Assembly: GCA_037042915.1 (NCBI GenBank)
Contig: CM073200.1
Coordinates: 2,662,832-2,726,831 of the forward strand
DNA from: Auricularia sp. M13
Taxonomy: Eukaryota > Basidiomycota > Agaricomycetes > Auriculariales > Auriculariaceae
Length of the DNA stretch: 64,000 nucleotides
Reading direction: 5' to 3'
Shown: positions 33,243 to 44,555 of the stretch, piece after piece
How positions within the stretch are numbered: position 1 is the first letter of the stretch
Layout of the letters: the number at the start of each line of letters is the position of its first letter
The notes under the pieces: model-generated
Databases searched by the model: none
What the model was told of the DNA's origin: nothing
The model's input: only the letters and a program-made list of their open reading frames with translations
Program-made: the position numbers and the translations under genes

Positions 33243-35073
33243 TCATGCCTGACATTTCGCGCCGTGCCCCTCCGCCGCCTCCCAATCCATCGCACGGCAC
33301 TCCAGGCTGCAATACCACCGCTTCTGACACCGAGAGCAGGTTTCTCCCTCGCCTCGGACGTGCGCCCGCGGATTCAAGCAGAACGAACAGACTTTCTTGC
33401 CCGCCATTGGGGTCGTTGGCGGGGGCCCGAATCGCTTCAGGTAGTCCGCGCGAGAGACGGCGAAGACGTGCTGCGCGAAGTCGAAAACCATCCCAGAAGA
33501 CGAGACGGTCGAGACGTAATGCATGTCGGGGAATTTCCTCGCCAAGGATATCGACGCCGTATTTTGAGTCAGTGGGTCAATGATCATCTGTTGCAGAGGC
33601 ATACTCAGCAGTGTTCCGCAAGACATGCGTTGTACTACCGATACGTACGTGCCCGAGACCGAGATCACAGAATATGAAGTCGGAGATGGCGAGCATCGCT
33701 TCGTTCATGAGACCCTGGCCCCAGTACCTTTCAAAATGCTCATTAGTACCATCGAAATGATGTGTCCATGTACCATCAAGATGCATACTGAGGCGCGATC
33801 TCATAGAACAGCTGCGCCGCATAATCGTCCAGCTCAGCTCTTGCCGCGTCAGAGTCAACGTCCGGCCAGACGAAGACATCATCATCGGGAATGCTGAGGA
33901 CACGCGGACCGCCGAACGTAGGTAACTCCTCGAGGATGCGTGAGAACAAGTGGAGTTCGAACGCTATGTTTCCGATGTAGACGTCGTCTTCGTGAGGTAG
34001 AGGAGGGTGTGGCGGAAATCCGTCGACGGGCGGTATGGCGTTCGAGCTGGGCATGGGTATCTGAGCCGCCTTCGGCCTGCGGCTCCATGTCAACCCTGCT
34101 TCGAGTCGACTACGCCCGAGAGTATATGCGTGACGTACGTGATCGCAAATACATATCGCAGCCGTTCGACTCGTCCTCGTCGGCGACCACTGAGAAATGG
34201 AATGCGGTCGCGCATGTAGCCGTTCCCGAACGACTTGGCCCCGATGGGGTCAGGTTGTCCATAGAGCTGATACTTGTTGACGCGGGCGTCTCCCTTCAAG
34301 CTGTAGAGCCAAGCGCTGTCCTCATGCTTCACTGATCGGATGACTTTGTCCGCGACACCGATAAGTCCAAGCGAATGATCAATAAAGAAAGACGCACCCA
34401 GTCTAGGAGTTTCGAAACGCATCATCGTATTGGGCGTGAGGGCATCTTGGAAACCCGCAATTAGTGGCTGTCGAAGCGACGAAAAAAGGGAAATCCTACG
34501 TACCAGGATGGCGCAAGGTCACGCGGACCGTGCCAGCGGGCCCGGCCAACTTGCTGTCGCATTTGCGTTTCTCCTCGTCCGTCAATGTGGGAATCACAGA
34601 CTCGGCTGCCTGGGCGGCGAATTGGCGTATTTTGTCCAGAGTGTCTTTTGCGCGCGCTTCTTGCTCCATGGTGCTCGTTACGTCGGGCTTCGACGCATTA
34701 ATGACATGGCTTTGGAAAGGTATAGCACGTACTAGCCTTGGTTCCTCGGGTTGTGAATGAGTCTCCTTGTGTGTGGGCCCTTGCGTCGCGCGTCAGAAGA
34801 GCAATCTCCGACAGGTGGAAAAAAAGCAGCGTACACGATTCTTTAAAGCAGTCTAGTAATTGTTTTAAGCCTTATCAGTGTGGCGCAACGTGTGTTGACA
34901 GCTACCTTGTGAGCAGAAGAGGCTTACGCGGCCAAGTCTGCAGATTGCGATTAGTAGTATCACACGAGGAATCTGAAGCATTGATAGTCTTACTTTTCGC
35001 ATTTGGGGCATCGAAGGTTCGCAGAATTCCGGCAGCCGTCTCGGGAGCAGATTTGCTCATTTTTTCTGGGCAT
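33243..35073 (-). CDS. zf-C6H2 / GNAT acetyltransferase / MYND fusion protein, copy 2
   Basis: Nine exons (34994-35073, 34906-34937, 34835-34852, 34504-34779, 34398-34445, 34139-34343, 33789-34076, 33649-33727, 33243-33587) give 456 aa, colinear with copy 1 at 22.8 kb. It has an N-terminal finger (ICSRDGC, CPKC, FCSQDCFKESW), linker EARAKDTLDKIRQFAAQA, GNAT core (RFETPRLVIRSVKHEDSAW, VYIGNIAFEL, YWGQGLMNEAMLA) and MYND finger (CSFC, CSRCQKRWYCSLEC). Exons 1, 2, 3 and 8 have the same lengths as in copy 1 (80, 32, 18, 79 nt). Here the second intron has a normal GT donor. Between the GNAT beta strands copy 2 carries an insert unlike that of copy 1 (HLFSRILEELPTFGGPRVLS), so the two have diverged for some time. 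Confidence 0.88.
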
Positions 35074-35613
35074 GGAGACGAGCGGAGAAGACGCGTGAAG
35101 CGGAGTATCAACTCGCGTTCCGCGCGGTGCGCGGCATCTGATGAACGCGTCCTCCAGAAGCAGAAAGTTTCGGTGAAAGGTTCATAACATGGAGTCTTGG
35201 AAAGGTACAACTTGACACGACACAGAGAATAAAATGCTGGCACAGTCACCCGAACCTCCTGCAGGCTAACGCTCAGTTAGTTGGCGCCTGCGTGGTTCAG
35301 CCTGCTTCTATGAGAAGTTGCCAATTCACAGGTAACCTTGCATGCGGACCGGTATACCTGGGTGCCCGCATCGTGTAGCGCAGAGATCAAATCGAGTGCC
35401 ACGAGAGACCGTCGAGGAACACCGCCGCGCATGAACAAACGACTAGACTAATGAAGAGGTTAGCGCCGTTGCCTCGTCAATGGGACATCGTCCCAACTCG
35501 TGAGGCGATCCCAATGGGATGATTCTGTCGTCGGCTCTGCGCGGGAAACAGACAAGACTGAATAGGCAAATGACATGAGTACAACACAAAACCCGTACAA
35601 ACACCCAAAAAGA
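35074..35613. other. Intergenic region
   Basis: It lies upstream of GNAT copy 2 and downstream of the BTB protein (tandem, minus). No gene is supported. Confidence 0.5.
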
Positions 35614-36513
35614 TTATGACATGGCTGGCAGCTCGGACGGCAGCGCGTCGACAATCTTGCGCAGACGGTCCTTGAGACGCTCGACGCAGGACTGGTCTGT
35701 GAGGCCGGCCTGCTCGAAGCGCGTCCACTCTGGCCAGCTGACGTATTCCTCCTGGACGACGAAGAGGCCGCCGGGGCGCAGGGTGAACTCGTAGCGCAGA
35801 CGCCAGAAGAAGAGGGCGCCGGCGTCGTGGTTGTAGGCGGCGACGTCGCGGTCGTCGGCGGAGCGGGAGGAGAGCACGGGCTTGGCGATGAACATGGCGA
35901 ACGGGAGGGTGACGCGGGTGCGCATGGCGTGGAGGGCGGCGGCGAAGGCGTCTGCGCGCTGCTGGCGGAGGGCGAGCAGCGGGACGACGAAGCCGGGGTC
36001 GCAGCGGGCGGCCTCGGCGGCGTCGAGGGCGGCGTTGAGGCTCGCCATGGCCTCGGCGCGGCGCATGTCCTCCCAGCGGTAGCGCGCGGCGAGCACGTGG
36101 CGGTGGATGTGGCTCGCGGGCTCCGGCGGGTGCTGCAGCAGGTAGTGGACGACGGACGTCAGGTTCGGCATGTCGTACTTGTCGGCCGCGACGAGCACCG
36201 CGTCCGCCTGCGCCAGCGTCGTCACCGCCGGCAGCGCCCGCCCGCACATGTGCAGCGCCAGGTAGTGCACCACCTCTGCCGCCTCCGACATCTGGATCGC
36301 CTCGCCGTCGCCGCCGCCGTCGCCGTCCCCGGGCCTCGTCGCCGGCTGCGGCAGCGACAGCATCTGCCGGAAGAACGGCGACCCCTGCACCAGCGCGGCC
36401 CGCGGCACCCGGAACCGGTCGCCGTTGCTTGCGGCGAGCACGACGACGTCGGTGTCGCCCTCGGCGAGGTCGATGGCGGCCTTGGCCTCCATTGCGCAGT
36501 CAAGTTGAGCCAT
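35614..36513 (-). CDS. BTB/POZ domain protein
   Basis: A single exon, 299 aa from the ATG at 36513. The frame stays open to an ATG at 36702 (362 aa), but the extra 63 codons are AT-rich and unlike the body, so I take them as 5' UTR. The BTB core reads DTDVVVLAASNGDRFRVPRA .. ALVQGSPFFRQMLSLPQ .. VVHYLALHMCGR .. LVAADKYDMPNLTSVVHYLL. The remainder is helical, Ala-rich and without a second domain I recognise. Proteins of this shape are a large basidiomycete family of unknown role. The codons are extremely GC-rich compared with the flanks. Confidence 0.85.
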   Translation of the reverse strand: MAQLDCAMEAKAAIDLAEGDTDVVVLAASNGDRFRVPRAALVQGSPFFRQMLSLPQPATRPGDGDGGGDGEAIQMSEAAEVVHYLALHMCGRALPAVTTLAQADAVLVAADKYDMPNLTSVVHYLLQHPPEPASHIHRHVLAARYRWEDMRRAEAMASLNAALDAAEAARCDPGFVVPLLALRQQRADAFAAALHAMRTRVTLPFAMFIAKPVLSSRSADDRDVAAYNHDAGALFFWRLRYEFTLRPGGLFVVQEEYVSWPEWTRFEQAGLTDQSCVERLKDRLRKIVDALPSELPAMS

Positions 36514-37456
36514 CGGATTAATCGCGGCTGAAATACCGCCTATCTGATAATCGTCGCCCGATTCGCGGGATTTTCTATCTTTGTTTATAATGCCAATTGG
36601 GATGTATACGGTCAAGATAAAATATCTCTTGTTCAAGATGTATTGAAATACACTGTCCGGCATTTTGACGCGGAGACGGAAGCTTCCGTCGTCAATCTGC
36701 ATCTCTTTCTGCGACTTGCTTCAAGTCAGGACCACCAGCAGTGCCCTCAGCCCCGTGTATTTAGACCCGCAGCCGCTCCTTTCGCCCTCGGACTGCTGAC
36801 ACACCGTCTAGGCCAATTTTGCGACGAATTTCGCATGGCGAGAATCCTTGGATTTACAGCGAGATGCTGCTGTCGGCGACGTCGGCCAAGGTCGTCCAGT
36901 TTTCCGGCTTTTTTTCCACGCCACGATTCCTGAAACGCGCTGCCACTTGCTCCCGCGACTTGAAGGGGCCTTCTTGCTGCCGTTAATGGACGGATATACC
37001 GCTTGTCGCTCGCGTGCCCGCATCGCAACGGGCTGCCAGAGTGGTGTGCATCCGGCGATGGGCTTCTTTGCTGTTCCCTTCTGGGACTTCCGAGGCTTTT
37101 TGTTTCTGGGTGTCAACTGGCCTGTTCAGTTTTCTCAGTCAGTCATCGTTACGTGTCACGCAGCAGTCATGCCGTCACCGCCGCTGGCCGCGACGTCGAG
37201 CAGTGCTCATTATTGTGGCCATTTAAAGCACCAAGTCTGCAGTGTTTGACGGCAAGCCGGACGATCTGGAGGCCTAACACGCGGCCAAAGGGCAGCCTCC
37301 CCTGACGGGCGACAGGGGGGATCCCGGATACATCCGTGACAGTGGCAAAGCTCGGAGGACGCGTCGTTCTTTTGAAAAACAGGAGTGGAGTCTGAACTTG
37401 CCGCCGCGTCTCTTGACCTCCGACCCCCACCATCTCTCTGCCCAGGAGCACCCCGG
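36514..37456. other. Intergenic region between divergent genes
   Basis: It is the promoter region of the BTB gene and of the RRM gene. A 102-codon minus-strand frame at 36808-37116 encodes a very basic peptide (PRNKKPRKSQKGTAKKP..); it has no family match I know and is not called as a gene. Confidence 0.45.
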
Positions 37457-40200
37457 ATGCAGAACACCGCCCACATCCCGCCCGACGGCCGCAGCACCCC
37501 GCGCCCCGCACCGTCGCTCCTAACGCCGCCGAGCTCGACCGACCGCCCGGTGGCCCCGCACGACGCGTTCGCCAGCGCCCTGCTGCTCGACGCGCCCGGC
37601 TCCCCTGTCCACGGCCCCCGCGCCCCGCCGGAGCTCGCCGCCGCCGCCATGACCGAGCTCCGCCAGCCCGTCGCGTTCTCCGCCGCCCACGAGAACGCGC
37701 TCGAGCAGCTCAAGCGCGCCATGTCCGAGCACAACCCCGAGGAGCGCGACGAAAAGCGCCGCTCCTCAGCCCCTGGTCCGTCCTTCCGCGTCCTTATCTC
37801 CGCCGCCCCTCGCTGACGAACGCATATATTTAGCGATCGTAGCCTCTGACCCCCTCTCCAACCCCATGAAGTGCGCTGCCCTTGTCCCTTTTGTCAAAAA
37901 CTCTTTTTTGACCCGCCCCGGCAGCACGACCAATATTTATATCAACGGTCTTCCGCCCAACTTCACGGAAGAACAGCTGTACAAGATCGTGGGACAGTTT
38001 GGCAACGTCCTCAGCGTCAAGACGTTCACGCGTGCAATCTCCGATAAACCTTCGTGCGTCGCCATTTATAGCTTCCGCGCACGCATATATGCTTATGTAA
38101 TCCAGCGGATACGGTTTCGCGCTGTGAGCCACTCCGTCCGCGTCTCAGCGCCCAGACTCATCTCTACATTTCAGCTTCGAGCGCCTGGAAGACGCTGAGA
38201 ACTGTATAAAGGCCCTGAGACGTTCTAAAGATCTGCATCCATCATTCTCCAAGGTCTGTTGTAGTTGCCACGATCTGCGCCAGTCACTTACTCGTCTTTC
38301 CTGCAGCAAGTACACAAGATTCCCGCCCGCAATGTCTCTCCTTCGACACCGCCCATGCCGACGCCGCGAATGCCGCAGTCTGCCCCGCCACTCCGCGCAC
38401 AGACCAGTCCCTCCATTCTGACCAGCATGTCACCGTCCCTCGCTGACTTGGGCGGTTCACACTACATCGACATCCCGGCACCTGACCCCCTCTCACTTCG
38501 GCCTCTGAGCATGGCCATGTCTGCTTTACCTGAACTAAGCGGTCCGGTTGACATCTCGATCATCGGCCTCCCTTTGCATGCAGATTCTGGCGTACGTCCG
38601 CTTGCAGCGCTTGCAAATAGTCTTCTGACACGTGTACACAGAAAGCGCTGCAGGCGCTCATCGCTCCTCAGCTCATCCTTGGCAGCTGCTTCTTCCAAAC
38701 AACACTTGCGGGTTCGGTGCGCCTTGTCGCCTTCATTCGGTCGGTCCTGGGCTTGTTCTTCCCGTTTCTCGCCATGCTGATAGATCTGCGAATAGCCTCG
38801 AGTCTCTCGATTCGGCGCAGGAGGTCATTAACCGCTTGAACGGGCGCTCCATTCGCGGATTGACTGGCCCGTTACTCGTCAAGCTCGCAAACCTTCCTCG
38901 CAGCACCGGCGCCCGTGCCCAACACGTGCCTCCACCCACCATGCCATCGTTCGTAGATGTCACGGACGCTCTCAACCAGCCGTCGTCGCGTCTGCGCCGT
39001 TTCTCGAGCGTGCCTTCGCTTTCCTATGTCGGGCACGGCGACGATGTCGAGCAGTTGCGCCGTACTCTGACCAACGATTTCGGATTTTCTGATGAGCATG
39101 GACCGGGCGAGAATGCATTTACGGTGGACCCGGACCGTGCACCTCTTCGTTCGCCCGGCGCTGAGGATCTGCACCTCCCACCGCATCTGAAGTTCAGTGT
39201 GGCGGATATTCTGCGCTCCCCGCGGACTCGTATCGAGCGTCTGGGTCGCTTTACGCCTGGAGAACGGGTAGACCAGGCTGATGCGGAACGGGCGACGGCC
39301 GGCTTTTCCTTCAACGACAGACTTCCTGGCTCAGTCCGTGCTACCATGCCCTTTACTCCCGCCAACTCCACGAACTCGAACGCTTTCTCGCCTTCCCAGG
39401 CGCCTCGTCTCACGGCTGCCGAGATCGCAGCTCTGCAGCTCCAGGCCTCGCCTTACCTCTCGCGCGCTCCGTTGCAAAAACGCCCGAGCAAGGCTGTTCC
39501 GATCCGTGCACCCCCTCCCCCCGTGAACGAGAGGATGAACGGAGAGAAGGTCACGGCCGATGCGATGGAGCAGTTGGCGAAAGCTTACAACACTGCCAAC
39601 GCCGCGGGAATCCGTTCTTCATCCCACGCTTCCGAGTCTCGCGCATTCCCGACGTCGTCGCCTCCTACTTCGATATCGTCTGGCTCGCCTCCCTCGACTA
39701 AGCTCATGTCTCCTCCCGGACTTCCATTCTTCAATGCCGCTCCGAACTCCCCGGAGCAACTCTCCGTCGACCGCTTTCCCGTCCTGCAGCCTGCTTCGCT
39801 TTCATCGTCGACATCGTCTCATTCTCTCAGCAACAGCGGATACGGGTTCAAGCCGCCCAAGCCGTACGACTACGGTTCCCTCTTCACCCAGCCTGGTGGA
39901 CCGAACCCGCTGCTTGACTTCCCGGACTCTCCCGCCAGCTCGAACTCGCTCGACGACGACGATGACGACGACGAGAGTGCTGAGGACCTCGAAATCCAAG
40001 CCGCCGGTGCTCGATGGCTTGATTCGTGGCTGAACGAACCGGACGACGCTGAGAAGGAGCTGCAGCGCCCGGCTGTTGGCTGGGTCGGCGAGTCTGGTGC
40101 TGACGAGGCGCTCGAGCCTGCCTCGGACGACGCAGGCTTTGCGCCCTCCTCGACCAGCTCGCCTCCGATCGCGGAAAGCGCCACTTGCACACACGCCTGA
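37457..40200 (+). CDS. RNA-binding protein with two RRM domains (Whi3-like?)
   Basis: Seven exons (37457-37775, 37834-38053, 38106-38123, 38175-38253, 38307-38591, 38642-38739, 38796-40200) give 807 aa. RRM1 (about residues 130-210) shows NIYINGLPPNF and, spliced through an 18-nt microexon, SGYGFALFERLEDAE. A Pro/Ser linker follows, then RRM2 (about 275-360, ISIIGLPLHADSG and SAQEVINRLNGRSI). The rest is disordered, with PSSRLRRFSSVPS, FTPANSTNSNAFSPS and an acidic run (DDDDDDDES). Such fungal proteins bind mRNAs and control cell-cycle or developmental transcripts; that role is inferred. The exon 1/2 junction was picked for best donor and phase; an alternative donor 3 bp on is possible. Confidence 0.85.
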
Positions 40201-40868
40201 GTGGATTCGCTTCTCCCCGCGTTACTTTTTGCTAAGTCAGAAAGAAAGGTCGCCTCGTTGTGCGACATGTTCTCCATCTTGCTGATCATTCTGCTTTGGT
40301 GTTCTCCTGCTCGCTTCGCTTTCTACGATACCTGGTCACGAGTCTAAGTCTGGTCTGTTGCTCACAGCGCTGTAACACTGCATTCATCCCCAGTTCCCCT
40401 CATGTACACTTACAAACAACGTCCACCGCCCACGATCCCGTGTACAAGGTGATTATCCAAATAGAAACTTGCATAGTAGTCAGATTACTCGATGATTTCT
40501 GAGCGGCTTGTGGGATTTTGCTCAGGGCTCGCGCGAGGCTGTTCCTGCACGCGAAGCGCACAGCGCATCAGCATCATGCATCGTCGAGATGATGTATCTT
40601 TGTGGAGCGTCGATCTGTTTGCTCCGTTCCAGTGCGAGGCAGTGACTGGCAGTGTGAACGTTGAGGGGTCAGGAAAATGCGAGGAGCGCGATGTACTATG
40701 AGTGTCCTATGCGCAAAGCCCGAAAGCGATCATCGTCCGGTACAACAGAAGCCTGTAACAGCGTTCGAGCATACGCGGCGATGTGGGATGGTAACGAGTG
40801 TGATGGTTCAACGAGTGGTAGTGGTATGTGCGTGTGGTTGGTGGGGGAAGAGGGACGCCGGTCCGTTT
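40201..40868. other. Intergenic region between convergent genes
   Basis: It holds the 3' UTRs of the RRM gene and the Nis1-like gene. No gene is seen. Confidence 0.5.
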
Positions 40869-41447
40869 TCACGCGACGGTCGCGTTGAAGGGGTACGAGA
40901 ACGCGTCGGCGCGGTAGAGCATCTCGTTCGGGTTGCCCGTGACGCGGACGACGGCGGCGGTCAGGACGTACGCGCCCGAGCCGTTGAACAGGTCATCGGC
41001 GCTAAGGGGCACCTCCAGCGTGAAGTTGCCCGGGCCCTGCGAGCGCGGAGGACGTGTTAGCTGCGGCGACGGGGATGGGGATGGGGATGCGGTGGGGGAC
41101 GCACGGTGCTCGTGTAGCCCGCCGCGGCGAGGTCGACGTTGTGGAGCGGATTGCCGAGCACGGCCTTGCTCGTGTACTTGTCCGCGGCGACGAGGCCGAA
41201 GCTGACGGTCAGGTCGTAGCTGGGCATAAGCGTCGGTCAGTCGTCGAGGCGCGGACTGCTGGCAACGGGAGACGAGAGGGACGAGGACGCACAAGAGGAC
41301 CTTGGTGCTGCCGGTCTCGAAGGTGACCGCGAGCGACGCGCCCTCGCCGGCCTTGAAGCTCGCCGGCGTCTGCGCGATGCCGTAGATGTACGCGTTCGCG
41401 CACGCGGCGAGCGCGGCGAGCGTGGTGATGATGGAGGTGAAGCGCAT
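40869..41447 (-). CDS. Small secreted protein, Nis1-like effector family
   Basis: Three exons (41293-41447, 41105-41219, 40869-41036) give 145 aa. A clear signal peptide (MRFTSIITTLAALAACANA, cleavage before YIYG) precedes a beta-rich domain: GIAQTPASFKAGEGASLAVT, YDLTVSFGL, LGNPLHNVDL and a C-terminal FTLEVPLSADDL .. YVLTAAVVRV .. FNATV. The order and spacing fit Nis1-type secreted proteins, known in plant-associated fungi as suppressors of plant immune kinases but also widespread in saprotrophs. There is no Cys in the mature part, so it carries no disulfides. A TATA-like site lies 139 bp upstream of the ATG. Family assignment is from memory of the fold pattern. Confidence 0.72.
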   Translation of the reverse strand: MRFTSIITTLAALAACANAYIYGIAQTPASFKAGEGASLAVTFETGSTKVLLCVLVPLVSRCQQSAPRRLTDAYAQLRPDRQLRPRRRGQVHEQGRARQSAPQRRPRRGGLHEHRASPTASPSPSPSPQLTRPPRSQGPGNFTLEVPLSADDLFNGSGAYVLTAAVVRVTGNPNEMLYRADAFSYPFNATVA

Positions 41448-42621
41448 GTTTTCCGCGTAGGGGTGGGGGTGGGGGTAATTAGAGAGGGTGGAGGTGGATT
41501 AGAGCGGGAGGGGAGGGGAGGGGAAGGTATGAAGAGAAGGACGAACGGATCGACCGAGGGAGCGCGCTTCGCCGCTGCCGCGCCCTTTTATACTCACTCA
41601 CCAGCCGCCCGCTGCGCCGGCGGCATGCCATCACGCGGTAATGATGTAATATTTCGGGCGATTCTCACCAAGCAAGGTGAAGCTGCACAGCGATCAATGA
41701 AAAAGGGTGACAGACTGCTGGCAGTGGCAGAGACGGGCACGTTGAGCACTGCGCTCAGCGCGCTCTTCACTGAACGCAAACGGCAACAGGTCCACGGCGG
41801 AAACACAGCCTGGGCACGTGCAAAAGAAGTGTTTCTTCGACCAAGTCTTGGCTTAGCTGCCGCGGGTCGCATTTGTCTTCGACGCTTGTGGATTGGCGAG
41901 CAAGAGTCGGAACCTGTAATATGCCGAATCCGAGCGCGCAGGGGTCTTGCTGGCGGCGAGCCATACGGCAGAAGGGAAACTCCAGGAGCTGTCTGAAGTC
42001 CGAGACATTGGAGCGACGAAGCCTGAACGAAGCCAGGAGGACAGGCGATGGGAAAAGAGGGTCAGAACATCCGCGATGTCGTTGCAAGTTTAGGAAAGCT
42101 CGTCCAGAGGATGTGCGCCCATCCATCTGGACATCCACGAGGCAGAATCACAGCGAAGTGGATTCCCTGTAGCTGCAGCGGGGGCCAGACAAGGCTATCG
42201 TATCGATCTCGAGGCAAGCGCATCGTCCGAAGCAGCAAAGGCACGAGCAGGACACAGGCTAAGCATGCCTGGATCGGTATTTCAATTAATTGCGCGTTCC
42301 ACGTATTGGTGGGTGCTTCTGCAGTCGAGATCTCCAGGACGGCGCTCAGAGAAGATGGTGCGGGAGCGGAGAAGACACGTCCAGGACCCGGCACTTTGCC
42401 GTCTCGTCTCAGGCCGGAAGCCCATGGCCACATCTGCTCGATGCGCTAGATCTTTCCCACTCTGCTGCGTCTGCAGGTGCCATCGTCCCGTGATGCCGTA
42501 TCCAGCGCGCAGATTAGACTCCATTGATCTAGCCACAACTATAGACAGCAAGAGCGGCGAGAAAGCACAACAACTTTACACAGCGAAAACAGGACAGCGC
42601 TACAGTGTTCTGAGCAGATTA
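41448..42621. other. Intergenic region
   Basis: It begins with a GGGGT/GGGGA-rich purine tract (41460-41530) and the TATA-like site of the Nis1-like gene. The remaining kilobase, down to the end of the binding-protein gene, shows no supported gene. Confidence 0.5.
41586..41592 (-). promoter_or_regulatory. TATA-like box of the Nis1-like gene
   Basis: TATAAAA on the minus strand, 139 bp upstream of the start codon, followed by the purine-rich tract. Confidence 0.35.
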
Positions 42622-43861
42622 TTACGGGGCGGGCGAGTAGATGGTGTATCCATTTCGTTTGAACGTGGCGACAACGTGCTGGCCGCCACTGGGATCTACG
42701 AGCCAGTCCAGGAAGGCTCTGGCGAGGTCCATGTCGTGAACGCCTGCGCCGAGCAGCGCAGATGCGGGGTTCAGCAGTGGATCATTTGGATCGTCATCCC
42801 CGCCTTCGCTGTATATCTCGAGCGCGGCAAGAACATCCGGTGCAGCGGATAGTGCAGCATCGCGGTTCGTCAGCGTGTATTCCTGCAACCGCGCGGCTGC
42901 CTCCAATGCCTGCCGCGGGAAATCGGGGTACTGGTGGTACCATTTCGAGTACGTGAGTGCCCAGGGCACCTGCAGTTTGTCAGCGCTAATGTCCCTGTGG
43001 CGCACCACGCTACCGGTCACCTGGCCGATTGCGATAAAGATCTAGAGGTCGAGGAAGCAATAGGGAACCCACGCTCAGCGTCGAGAAACACCCAGGAGCG
43101 CAACGAACTCACCTCCGACTCCTTCATATTCGTTGCGCTCTTGTCGAAGCGACTCAAGAACTTGGTTGGCGGACTCTGCGACGAGGTTCAAGACGTTTAG
43201 GACCGGCCATATGACGCGGCGGGGTGATAGAGGATCGTACCGTTGACCCATTGATTCCTGCTTTTGCGATGGCATTGAACGCTTTGTAGACGTCGCCTCC
43301 CTTTTCGAGACGTGCGGGATTCGATCTGGCAGCGGTCTCAGAAGGCACGAGGACGAGACTGCAGCGATGCACGCACTTTGGCCCGACAAGGAGGAAGTGG
43401 TCGCGAAACGCGTACTTGCGGTCCAGAGCAACACCCGAGGCCAGCGCCTGGCGCTCCGCAGCTGGGCAATACGTGATGCCTATGTCGATATTGCCGGCAA
43501 TGAGGTTATTGAGCGTGTCGGTCGTGTCGCCTAGGACCCAGGAGACCTGCCCGGCGCGTTGTTCAGCTACTGGGGCCAGTGGCACCGTTGGCAGCACGCA
43601 CGAGGAAGGTTGCGAAACGTTCCCACTATGTACGCTATCTCTGATGAACTGGTCCGCGAGGGCGCCGATGAGTCCAGCCTGTCCGGCGCCGCCATTTCCG
43701 ATGCGAAGTCGAATGTGCTCGGCATGAGCGAATCCGCCATTGTAGACCGCCGTAGGCGGCATGCCGTGTTGCTCGTTATCTAAGCTCGTGAAGATTTGCT
43801 GGTCGGCAGCAAGCACGCAGGTCACGAAGAATAGCAGGGTGAGATGGTCGTAGGAGACCAT
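42622..43861 (-). CDS. Secreted periplasmic-binding-protein-like protein (tungstate/molybdate-binder type)
   Basis: Five exons (43377-43861, 43241-43325, 43113-43175, 43021-43041, 42622-42969) give 333 aa. A signal peptide (SYDHLTLLFFVTCVLA) is followed by a type II solute-binding fold: RLRIGNGGAGQAGLIGALAD, VSWVLGDTTDTLNNLIAGNIDIGITY, FLLVGPKSNPA, FLSRFDKSATNMKESEIFIAI and VPWALTYSKWYHQYP. FRDHFLLVGP and the S-x-F-D-K-S-x-T loop are typical of TupA/ModA-like oxyanion-binding proteins. Bacterial relatives feed ABC importers; no such partner is present here. The 21-nt exon 4 is needed to restore IAIGQVPWALTY. Ligand specificity is inferred. Confidence 0.85.
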
Positions 43862-44555
43862 GGCTGGTGGTGGTCAAGGAGAGGTGTCACAAAGCGATCT
43901 CATGTTTGAGTTTTGTGATTGCAGATCAGTTGGAGCTTGCTTCGCACGCCCAGGCATTACGGTCCGCATACCGGTATGTCCGCAAAGATACCTAGTCCGT
44001 GCATACAGAAAGCCGCGTCGAGTCTCGACTGCTATAGGGCGTTCGGGACCCTGCACTACGCCTAGTACGCGACTTAGGCTAGCTTAAGTTGACGCTACAG
44101 TTCCTCAGGCACCCGTCCTTGAATCGATCATGTGATGAAACTTGATATGCCTCATGATCAATGATTACCATTTCGATAATAACCGTTCTGTGTCAAATTT
44201 GAAGGAATGCTTCCGCATCGAAAGCGCTCTGCGTCTGATTCTCGGGGAGCAATGCTATATAAACCTCGAATGCACTTCTTGCTATCGTTTCCTGGACCTA
44301 GAGAGCACGGAAGGAGCCTTTACTTCCAAGCACGCATAAAGTGCTACCTAAATTATGCATGACGCAAGCAATTGCGTAGTACGTCAATAGTATTCAAAGT
44401 CACAGTGCTACAATATTGGCCAATACAGCGATGATCTACAAAACACGAAGACACGAAGACACCCGAACGAAACAACAGACTCTTGATACAGCTCAGCACG
44501 TAGATTCCTAGCTTGCCCGACCTGAAGAAAGTATTGGCGACTCTGCGGACTGCCG
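43862..44555. other. Intergenic region
   Basis: Promoter of the binding-protein gene and 3' flank of the carboxypeptidase. It is AT-richer than its neighbours, with only short frames and no gene. Confidence 0.5.

Noticed and set aside
36514-36702. 63-codon N-terminal extension of the BTB protein
   Set aside because: The codons are AT-rich and unlike the body, with no conserved feature; taken as 5' UTR.
36808-37116. 102-codon basic protein on the minus strand
   Set aside because: No recognisable domain, ordinary start context and intergenic composition; not distinguishable from chance.
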